In this document: positions 6,885 through 14,629 of the stretch, in pieces
Layout of the letters: every line of letters starts with the position of its first letter
Numbering within the stretch: position 1 is the first letter of the stretch
Source: an uncultured Sutterella sp.
Lineage (GTDB): Bacteria; Pseudomonadota; Gammaproteobacteria; Burkholderiales; Burkholderiaceae_F
NCBI GenBank assembly: GCA_905194315.1
Contig: CAJJRX010000034.1
Location: 1-21,611 of the forward strand
Direction of reading: 5' to 3'
Length of the DNA stretch: 21,611 bases
The notes under the pieces: generated by a model
Told to the model about the DNA's origin: nothing
Seen by the model: the letters and a program-made list of their open reading frames with translations, nothing else
Database searches by the model: none
Position numbers and translations under genes: made by a program

Positions 6885-8654
6885 TCAGTCTGCTAAAGGA
6901 AGGCTCACCTGAGAGCATACACCGCCCTGAGAAGCCTCAGAAAAATGTAATTCACCGCACAGGTCATCCACGATGGATTTTACGATAAGCAGCCCAAGTC
7001 CCAAACCTGAGAGCTTTTCACTCAACCCGTAGGGATTATTCAGATTGTCGAGCATCTCCCCGGTAACCTGGACTGCAGTGTTAGTGACAACAATGTGCAC
7101 CTCGTCATCAGCTCTTTCAATACGCAGCTCGACTCTGGCCTCAGGTATACCGGCAGACGCCTCCAGTGCATTTCTGAGCAGGTTCACAATGATAAGTTCA
7201 AGTTCGAGCCTGTTGGCCTCAACAGTAAGGGGACCCTTATCGAAGATGGTCGCGATCTCAGCGCCCTCGCCCCGGCTTGCTTTTTGCACTTCGCCCAGAG
7301 ACTGCGCTGCCACTGTCAGCACATCAAGGTTCTCCCGCTGTCTGTCCCCTCTGGCGTAAGAGCGAACCTGATCAACAATGGTGCTTGCCTTCCAGACCTG
7401 ACTTTTGATCTTTGCCATAACAGAAATGATCATATGCTCATCCGGGTGGCCAGCTATTGCCCGATTCCGGAGCCCCGTCGCATAAAACGAAATGGTCCCC
7501 AAAGGCTGACTGAGCTCATGGGCAATCATTGTCGACATCTGCCCGACAATACCGGCACGCTGGATTTTTTCAAGCCGTGCGTTAGCCTGCACCGCAGTCT
7601 TCTCAATCGCTTTCTCTCTTTCGCGGGATGCCTGCAGCTCTGCCGTCCGCTTACGAACTACCCAGCTCACAACAAAGACATGTGCGACGAGCCCGACCAG
7701 CAGCATCAGAACCGGAAGAATGTATTGCCAGTACGCATAAATGAACCGTTTGAAGTTAAAGTGCCTCAGATATTCGTACGGTCCGATTTTCAGATCCCAG
7801 AAGAGCTGATCAATGGGACGGAAATCTGTGGCAACACTCCAGTGCAGGTTGTGTTCGATTGGTTCAAGACTGAAGAGCACCGAAGCGATTCTCCTGGTGA
7901 GCTCCGGATTGTTTGACGGCAGCACGGACAGTGTCCAGTTCGGATAGGCGGCGGTGGAACGCGAGCAGTTTATCTTTCCGTCCGGCTCGTAAAGTCCGAT
8001 CAGCTTAAAGCGGGACTGATCCACGCCGTTATCTTCCATAAAGCAGGCACGGACAATGCCGACGTCGACCTCGTCATTGAGTACCGCTGTGATAATTTTT
8101 GAAGCGTCATGCCCCTGAAACAGCACATCCGAGAAAAACCGGTCCGGATTAAAGCCTCTTTTGAAAAGTTCCTCAGCTGCAATCTGCCAGCCGGAAAAGG
8201 CAAAAGTGTGCATTGCCGCTGCCTGCTTGCCGTAGAGATCCGAAACGGTTCGGATATCAGAGCGGTCAGCTTTCACAAAAAATACTGACGCATCAGCGTA
8301 ATTCGGGTCAGGTGCACGCTCTGAGGCCATCGTCGCGACATCTCTGATACCGGTGCCGGCGATGGCGAGCCGTCTAAAGGTACCGGCCGAGGAAATCACC
8401 ACATCGATTTCACCTGCCTTTACCGCTCTCTGAAGTTCACTCACGCTCAGATACCGGACACTGAAATCCACCTCCGGCGTGAGCGCCTTCTGAATACTTT
8501 TCAGCGTCACCGGAATCAGTGACTGATTGATGGAACCTTCCGCAAATTCACTCACGCCCACACGCAGGGTCGACGCAGCTCCTGCAGTCTCTGCGGAAAC
8601 ACTGCTCCCGCAGAAAAACAGCCCAAAAAGCACAATAAAAGCAGTTCTGATCAT
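6885..8654 (-). CDS. TtrS-like sensor histidine kinase with periplasmic PhnD-type domain
   Basis: This is a 589-residue membrane sensor kinase. A signal peptide or first membrane segment (residues about 1-22) is followed by a periplasmic PhnD-like solute-binding domain (about 30-290, with STAAYPNWTLSVLP near its end). A transmembrane segment (YILPVLMLLVGLVAHVFVV), a short coiled region, the HisKA box with His379 (MIAHELSQPLG) and an ATPase domain (N box NLLRNALEA; G box GLGLGLLIVKSIV) complete it. Order and length match TtrS of the tetrathionate-sensing TtrSR system, but no tetrathionate reductase genes are visible here. The ligand may therefore be the substrate of the neighbouring flavoprotein. 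The ATG at 8654 gives a standard signal peptide; an upstream TTG at 8666 is possible but lacks a ribosome binding site. Confidence 0.92.
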   Translation of the reverse strand: MIRTAFIVLFGLFFCGSSVSAETAGAASTLRVGVSEFAEGSINQSLIPVTLKSIQKALTPEVDFSVRYLSVSELQRAVKAGEIDVVISSAGTFRRLAIAGTGIRDVATMASERAPDPNYADASVFFVKADRSDIRTVSDLYGKQAAAMHTFAFSGWQIAAEELFKRGFNPDRFFSDVLFQGHDASKIITAVLNDEVDVGIVRACFMEDNGVDQSRFKLIGLYEPDGKINCSRSTAAYPNWTLSVLPSNNPELTRRIASVLFSLEPIEHNLHWSVATDFRPIDQLFWDLKIGPYEYLRHFNFKRFIYAYWQYILPVLMLLVGLVAHVFVVSWVVRKRTAELQASREREKAIEKTAVQANARLEKIQRAGIVGQMSTMIAHELSQPLGTISFYATGLRNRAIAGHPDEHMIISVMAKIKSQVWKASTIVDQVRSYARGDRQRENLDVLTVAAQSLGEVQKASRGEGAEIATIFDKGPLTVEANRLELELIIVNLLRNALEASAGIPEARVELRIERADDEVHIVVTNTAVQVTGEMLDNLNNPYGLSEKLSGLGLGLLIVKSIVDDLCGELHFSEASQGGVCSQVSLPLAD

Positions 8655-8745
8655 AAATTCCCGCAATCCCGGTCTACTGGTCCTCTGACGATTTTACTGA
8701 CTGCCGGTGCGCCTGTCGCTACATTTACTCAACGTGATCCTCAAC

Positions 8746-8757
8746 CTGATTAATCAG
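8746..8757. promoter_or_regulatory. Palindrome in the divergent promoter region
   Basis: CTGATTAATCAG is a perfect 12-bp palindrome between the divergent sensor kinase and alpha-2-macroglobulin genes, 25 bases upstream of the predicted -35 of the latter. It could be an operator for either direction. The half-site spacing does not fit FNR (TTGAT-N4-ATCAA). Confidence 0.35.
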
Positions 8758-8781
8758 CGCTTCTCACCTGCACATAATGCG

Positions 8782-8810
8782 TTGACACACCATGCGCCGC
8801 CCTGTAGAGT
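8782..8810 (+). promoter_or_regulatory. Sigma-70 promoter for the alpha-2-macroglobulin/pbpC operon
   Basis: A perfect -35 TTGACA (8782-8787), a 17-base spacer and TAGAGT as -10 (8805-8810) lie about 100 bases before the start codon. Transcription would begin near 8817. The leader holds a 7-bp hairpin, GTGTCAG paired with CTGACAC (8846-8867). Confidence 0.7.
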
Positions 8811-8910
8811 GGAAAGATCACTGCAGCGCACCTGCCGTTCTGCCGGTGTCAGGTGACTCACTGACACATGAGCCAGTGCGCGACGTCAATGTTGAAACAG
8901 GACACCGTTT

Positions 8911-11900
8911 ATGCCAAATACCGGGTATGTAATCTCTCGTCTCTCCCTGTCAGTCTGTCTTGCCCTGGGCACCGGTCTCGCCCTTGCCCAAACCACTGTC
9001 CCCACCGCCTACCTGCGAGCCAGAATCGAAGTCCCGCAGTCTCCCAAAGGTCCTCTGATTGTCAGTTTCTCGCCGGACGCGGAGCGCTGCAACAAAGCCT
9101 ATCCGGAACGTGGTGAAAACCGGGATCCGTGCCGGCGTCAGCTCGGCAGTGACGCACAGCCTGTCATCGGCATCAGTCTTGAACCGAAACGTCAGGGCTA
9201 CTGGCGATGGGAAGGAAACGAGAACCGTGCCGCCTTTTATCCTGCAGAGCCCTGGAATCCTTCCGAGCCGCTCAGAGTGAATATGAGCGGGCTTTCGCTA
9301 CCCAAAGCCACTCAGCTCTCGGGAACGCTCCTTGAAGCGAAAACCCTGGCACTCTCTGCCAGAACCGAACTCTCCTTCCTCGCGAGCACCGACCCGCAGA
9401 GCGTGGGCAGTCTTGTGGCGCAGCTCGACTTTATGACAGCAGTACCGGACCGGAAAGTGGTGGAGGACTCCGTCAGAATGTCCGCCGCGAGCAGTGCCGT
9501 CACCCTGGGGTCTCCACTCTTTCTCTGGACCCGGGAAAGCGGTCGTGATGTCGGTCTGAGAATTCAGTGGCCGGTGCTCTCCACTGACACTGAAGAGACG
9601 CTGGCACAGCTGAGCATTGCCGCTGTGGGCACGGGCAAAGCCCGCGGAACAACGGTAAAAACCGTTCCCGTTCCGGGAAAGGCCAACCTCTATCAGCTCG
9701 GCAGCGTTCAGGTGCAGGAGGTTTACACCGATGCGATGGAAGTGGCCTACAACCTCACCTTCACGCCGCTCATCAGAACGCCGGCAGCGGAACTGATCAA
9801 AGCGCTCGAAATCTATGAGCTGCCGGAAAAACTTAATCGCGATGCCATTGAAAAAGCCGACTGGACAAAAGCGCCGGTCGTCACCGACGAGACAGTCAAA
9901 TCATCCCGCCGGCTTGAGGCCAAACCGGTCACCCCTGAGGGCTACCACGCCAATGCGGTGACAGTTCAGGTGAAAGCCACCCCCGGACGCTATCTGCTGC
10001 TGCACGTGAAAAAGGGCTTCGGCCCTGCGGCAGACCGTCAGCTGCAGCACGACTGGGCGCAGATTGTCGGCCTTGGCAAAGAGCACGCCCGTCTGAGCTT
10101 TATGGAGCAGGGAAACATGCTCACGCTCTCGGGACGACGCACGCTCACCCTGCATGCCGCGCGCGTGAAATCCATCCGCTGGGAGCTCTCCCGTGTGCGG
10201 GATCCCTATCTGGCGCTCACCGCTCAGGACCACAGCCCGGTGGCAAATGATGCGCCCCGGGCGCTCTCCTCCACGCTTCGCGGCGAAATTCCCGATGCAG
10301 GCACCCAAAGTGTGGACGGCCGGTTTATTGCGCTGAAGTTTGACAGCATGATGCCCCGGAGCGTTGAACCCGGTCTCTATGATCTGACGCTTGAAGCCGA
10401 GGGCCTCACCGACAATCCTCAGGAAAAGACCATTTGCGTGCACAAACGCATTCTTCTGAGCGACATCGGACTGATTGCCAAAACCAACGGTGTGACACCG
10501 GTGGTCTATGCGATGAATATCGCCACCGGCAAACCGGTCGAAGGACTGCTCCTTGACCTGGTGGCCGCCAACGGGCTCACCATCGAAACCAGAGCCACGG
10601 ATGCCGCCGGCGAAGTCCGCTTCTCCAACACGAAGGGACTCACCAATGAGCGTGAGCCCTCAGCGGTTATCGCCCGTCGCGCTCCGCTGCCGCCCACGGC
10701 GGCGCTGATGCCTGACGGCGGAAAAGAGGCTGCGACGGGGTCTGCCCCAGCGACCGGCGCTGAGCTCAAAGTTGAGGGCGAACTCGACAAAACCGAAGTG
10801 CTTGCCTGGCTGCCGATCAGCAGCTGGGAGGCGCAGGATCAGCTCTACATGCCGGGGCGTGCCCTTCAGGGGGATGAGCTCACCGGCACCCTCTTTACCG
10901 ACCGCACGCTTTACCGTCCTGGCGACAGTCTGCACATCGGCGTGCTCGCGAAAAAACTCGGCTGGCAGACGCTCGAAGCAGGCACCCCGCTCAAGGTTCA
11001 GCTGCTCGGACGCGATCTGAAGCCCCTCTTCAGTGACGTACTCAAGCTCGACGCCAACGGTATTGCCGAGGTAGAGTGGCGCATCCCCGGACAGATGCTC
11101 CCCGGCGTCTACCCGGTGGAAATCTCCGCAGGTGACAAGACGCTTGACGTCAAAGACGTGCGTGTGCAGACGTTTGAACCGGAAAGCCTGGTACTCAACC
11201 TCACCCCTGCTGTCAGCGAGGAGAAAGGCTGGACGGTGGGCGAGGCGGACATCCGTGCACAGATGCTCTACGGGTTCGGCAGCGCTGCAGCGGGACGCGA
11301 ACTCAAAGGGCGGGTGAAACTCGTCACGCCGCATACCCTCACCTTCAAAGCCTGGCCTGATTTCAGCTTTATGCCGGTGCAGCCGCCAAGCCTCAATTAC
11401 GGCTACGGCAGTGCAGACACGACTGAGGCGAGCGATACGATCACGCTCGAAGCACTCAAAACGGACGATGAGGGCCGTGCGGTTATCCGGCTCCCCCTCA
11501 GCCGGCATCTCTCCGAGATGCGGATCGCGCATGTTGAAATCGAAGGCACGGATGAACTGGGTGCACGTCTTACCAGCGCTGAAACCACGCTCCTTGTCTC
11601 GCCCTTTGACACCCTTCTGGGCTGGAAGGCCAAAAACACCGCCACCCCGCTCACGGATCTCACAAGCGGGAGCGATGTCACGCTCGAGCTCGCACTCATT
11701 GACAACGCGCTCGCACCCAAAGCGGGAAGCACCCTCACGGTTGAAACGGCTGAGCGGCGCTACGTCACGGAACTCTCCGCCGACGATCGCGGCTACCTTG
11801 CCTACCGCGATACCCCCAAACTCACTGTGACCGGCACAAAGACGCTGACCACCGGGGCGACCGGCACGGCAGAGGTGAAGCTTGAGACGGGGACGCCAGG

Positions 11901-14601
11901 CGAATACAGCCTGCGCATCCGGGACGCCAGCGGCCGCGTGCTCTCCGAGATCCCCTACTTTGTGGCCGGCAATGCGGTGCGCCCCGACCGGGCGATTCCG
12001 ACCGCGTACATGAAGCTCAAACTCGACAAGAGCCGCTATGAGCCGGGCGAAACCGTCACGGTGAGTGTGCTCTCGCCCTTTGACGGCACGGCTCTGCTGT
12101 CGCTTGAATCCGACGGCGTGCTCAAACATCAGTGGTCCGAGGTGAAGGCCGGTCAGAACGAAGTGCACTTCAAGGTGCCTGAGAATGCCGACGGCCAGTA
12201 CTGGCTCACCACGTCGCTCGTTCGCGCGCCGGGCTGGGCGAACCGCTATCTCAAGGCCTACAGCACGGAAACGGTGCCGCTTTTTGTGAATGCCGCCGCA
12301 CATGAGCTTGGCCTCAGGCTCGAAGCGCCCGAGGTGCAGAGTGACGCGGGTAAAGTCACCGTGACCCTTGCGGGCAAAGAGGACGGGATGGCGCTTTTGT
12401 GGGCGGTCGACGACGCACTGTTGCGGCCCACGCAGTACAGGCTCACCGATCCGCTCACCGAGCTGATGCAGAACCGTCAGCTGATGACAAGAACCTATGA
12501 AACCATTGAGGATCTCATCCCCGAAGGACTTTCCTTCCCGGGACTTTCGCCCGAAGGGGGCGGCGATGAGATGGCCGGCAAACTTGCCGCCGTGCTCTCG
12601 AACCCCTTCCGCCGCCAGCTCGGCGACGTGGCCGCCCGCTGGATCGGGATGGTGCCGGTGAGCAGCACGCCCGCCACGCACACGTTCGCGCTGCCTGAAA
12701 ACTTCCAGGGCAAAGTGCGCATCATGGCTGTCGGCGCCAGTGCCACCCGGGTGGGTGCCGCCGAAACCGCCACGCTGGTGAGATCCGATCTTGCCATCAC
12801 GCCGGTGCTCCCCGCCTTTGCCGCGCCGGGCGACCGGTTTGATTTTGCATTGAGTCTGACGGCACAAAAGCCGCTGGATGCGCAACTGACGCTTGAGGCG
12901 AGCGGTGCGCTCTCGACCGGCAAACCCGCGCCGTCGCAGCACGTGACACCGGAAAAAGAAGCGCACATCACGGTTCCGGTGACGGTCTCCGGAACGCCTG
13001 CCGCCTCCGCCATCCGGATTGAGGCTGCAACGGCTGAGAAAACCTACACCCGTGAGGCCACCGTGACCGTGCGTCCGGCGGCACTCCCCATCACACTCTC
13101 TAACTGGGGAGAAATCCCCGCCGGGAAGACTGCGCCGCAGGCTAAAACCCTGAAGTCAGCACTCACTCTTTACCCCTACAGCGCAGAGAGTACGGTGAGT
13201 GTCGGGACGAGTCCCGTGCCGGTACTCGCCTCGCTAATGACGAATTTCGAGCGTGAAAGTGCCGCGGACGATGTGCTCACCCGAATCGAGATGACCCTTC
13301 CGTGGGTGCTGCTGGCGGGCGAGCGCGATCTGCTCCCTGCACTGGGGCTTGACGCGAAAACCGTTTCCGACCGGCTCAAGCGCACAGTGAGCGTTACGGA
13401 CGCAAAGATCTTCGAGCAGCTCGCCTGGGACGGCATCCGCGGGGCTGATGAAAGAACCGACTGGTTTGCCACAGCCATGGCGCTCGACTATGCACTTACC
13501 CTCAGAGACCGCGGCATTCCGTCAGCGGCCGATGAAATCGCGGGACGCCTTGTCGCGGCCGTGCGCACGTCGCTTTTTGATGCCGATGTCACACAGCCTG
13601 AAGTCGCGCAGTCCGTGGCCTACGTGATTTATGAGCTCACCCGCGCAGGCGTCATCACGACCGAGTCGCTCGAGTGGCTCCGCCAGCGTCTCTCTGAGCC
13701 GACACTCAACTGGAACTGGCGTGAGGACACGACGGCACTGTTCATGGCCGAAACCTACCGGCTTCTTCACGTTGACCGTGAAGCCCGGGCACTGATGCCG
13801 GTGTCGGTGAAACTCTCCGCTGCCATGCCGGGCACCCGTGCCGCGGCGCTCTACCTCACCGCGGTGAGTCTCTCCAGCGACACCAACCGCGCGGCGGTCA
13901 CGCTCGACATGCTGCGCAGTGCGCCTGCGCGCATGAATATGGATGTGGCACTCGCGGCAGTGAAAAACCTGCTCAAGGCAGGCGCCGCAGCGCGTCAGGG
14001 CGAACTGCCGGTCACAGCGGTCTGCACGGCGTTTATGCCAGGGTTTGAGAAAACCGACCCGGTGAGGGGAAGTACTCCCTATGCCGAGCAGTGGAGCGCG
14101 GCGGGCTGCAGCAGCTGGCGTATTGAGAGCCGGGCGGGCGAGCCCCTTTACTATGCCTTTACCGAGAGCGGCTATCCGGCCTCGGTACCTGCTTCAGGGA
14201 TCAGTCAGGGGATTTCGCTCAGAAAGCACCTCAGCGCGTCTGACGGCAAACCGGTCACCCGTGTGATGGCAGGCGACATTCTGACCGTCACCCTCACGCT
14301 CTCTCCCTATCAGGGGGACCGGGCGGGAAACGTGATCGTCACCGACCTCCTGCCCGCCGGGTTTGAACTGCTCAAAGAGAGCCCCGAAACGGATCAGAAT
14401 CCGCGCATTCTTTCAAAGCTTGCTGAAGAAGACCGCGTCGTTTTCGTGGTCGACCCTGCTGACGGTGATACTATCCTTAGCTATAGACTTCGAGCCACGC
14501 ATTTGGGCCGGTTTACTGTACCGGGCGCAGACGCCAGATCGGCCGCAACGCCGGCGGTGCGAGCACTCACTGCACCGGGGAAAATCAGCGTGACGCGATA
14601 A
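8911..14601 (+). CDS. Bacterial alpha-2-macroglobulin, thioester-less
   Basis: This is a 1896-residue periplasmic protein of the bacterial alpha-2-macroglobulin family (YfhM/YfaS group), thought to trap foreign proteases that breach the outer membrane. A signal peptide ends near LALA-QTT and looks like a signal peptidase I site; no good lipobox is present. Repeated beta-sandwich macroglobulin domains fill most of the protein (for example LFTDRTLYRPGDSLHIGVL near residues 665-685, and YEPGETVTVSV). A helical terpenoid-cyclase-like domain lies near 1440-1650, and a C-terminal domain contains VIVTDLLPAGFEL. The CXEQ thioester motif expected at the start of the helical domain is missing; the equivalent reads TNFERESAADD (about 1444-1454). 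pbpC follows after 28 bases, the usual partner of thioester-bearing YfhM. ACAGGA serves as ribosome binding site. Confidence 0.93.
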   Translation: MPNTGYVISRLSLSVCLALGTGLALAQTTVPTAYLRARIEVPQSPKGPLIVSFSPDAERCNKAYPERGENRDPCRRQLGSDAQPVIGISLEPKRQGYWRWEGNENRAAFYPAEPWNPSEPLRVNMSGLSLPKATQLSGTLLEAKTLALSARTELSFLASTDPQSVGSLVAQLDFMTAVPDRKVVEDSVRMSAASSAVTLGSPLFLWTRESGRDVGLRIQWPVLSTDTEETLAQLSIAAVGTGKARGTTVKTVPVPGKANLYQLGSVQVQEVYTDAMEVAYNLTFTPLIRTPAAELIKALEIYELPEKLNRDAIEKADWTKAPVVTDETVKSSRRLEAKPVTPEGYHANAVTVQVKATPGRYLLLHVKKGFGPAADRQLQHDWAQIVGLGKEHARLSFMEQGNMLTLSGRRTLTLHAARVKSIRWELSRVRDPYLALTAQDHSPVANDAPRALSSTLRGEIPDAGTQSVDGRFIALKFDSMMPRSVEPGLYDLTLEAEGLTDNPQEKTICVHKRILLSDIGLIAKTNGVTPVVYAMNIATGKPVEGLLLDLVAANGLTIETRATDAAGEVRFSNTKGLTNEREPSAVIARRAPLPPTAALMPDGGKEAATGSAPATGAELKVEGELDKTEVLAWLPISSWEAQDQLYMPGRALQGDELTGTLFTDRTLYRPGDSLHIGVLAKKLGWQTLEAGTPLKVQLLGRDLKPLFSDVLKLDANGIAEVEWRIPGQMLPGVYPVEISAGDKTLDVKDVRVQTFEPESLVLNLTPAVSEEKGWTVGEADIRAQMLYGFGSAAAGRELKGRVKLVTPHTLTFKAWPDFSFMPVQPPSLNYGYGSADTTEASDTITLEALKTDDEGRAVIRLPLSRHLSEMRIAHVEIEGTDELGARLTSAETTLLVSPFDTLLGWKAKNTATPLTDLTSGSDVTLELALIDNALAPKAGSTLTVETAERRYVTELSADDRGYLAYRDTPKLTVTGTKTLTTGATGTAEVKLETGTPGEYSLRIRDASGRVLSEIPYFVAGNAVRPDRAIPTAYMKLKLDKSRYEPGETVTVSVLSPFDGTALLSLESDGVLKHQWSEVKAGQNEVHFKVPENADGQYWLTTSLVRAPGWANRYLKAYSTETVPLFVNAAAHELGLRLEAPEVQSDAGKVTVTLAGKEDGMALLWAVDDALLRPTQYRLTDPLTELMQNRQLMTRTYETIEDLIPEGLSFPGLSPEGGGDEMAGKLAAVLSNPFRRQLGDVAARWIGMVPVSSTPATHTFALPENFQGKVRIMAVGASATRVGAAETATLVRSDLAITPVLPAFAAPGDRFDFALSLTAQKPLDAQLTLEASGALSTGKPAPSQHVTPEKEAHITVPVTVSGTPAASAIRIEAATAEKTYTREATVTVRPAALPITLSNWGEIPAGKTAPQAKTLKSALTLYPYSAESTVSVGTSPVPVLASLMTNFERESAADDVLTRIEMTLPWVLLAGERDLLPALGLDAKTVSDRLKRTVSVTDAKIFEQLAWDGIRGADERTDWFATAMALDYALTLRDRGIPSAADEIAGRLVAAVRTSLFDADVTQPEVAQSVAYVIYELTRAGVITTESLEWLRQRLSEPTLNWNWREDTTALFMAETYRLLHVDREARALMPVSVKLSAAMPGTRAAALYLTAVSLSSDTNRAAVTLDMLRSAPARMNMDVALAAVKNLLKAGAAARQGELPVTAVCTAFMPGFEKTDPVRGSTPYAEQWSAAGCSSWRIESRAGEPLYYAFTESGYPASVPASGISQGISLRKHLSASDGKPVTRVMAGDILTVTLTLSPYQGDRAGNVIVTDLLPAGFELLKESPETDQNPRILSKLAEEDRVVFVVDPADGDTILSYRLRATHLGRFTVPGADARSAATPAVRALTAPGKISVTR

Positions 14602-14629
14602 AAAAGAAAAATTTCAGGAGACCTCCCTC

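Noticed and set aside
10660..12966. A 768-codon open frame on the minus strand inside the alpha-2-macroglobulin gene
   Set aside because: Arg/His/Gly-rich translation without domain motifs, fully antisense to a well-supported GC-rich gene; a codon-bias shadow.
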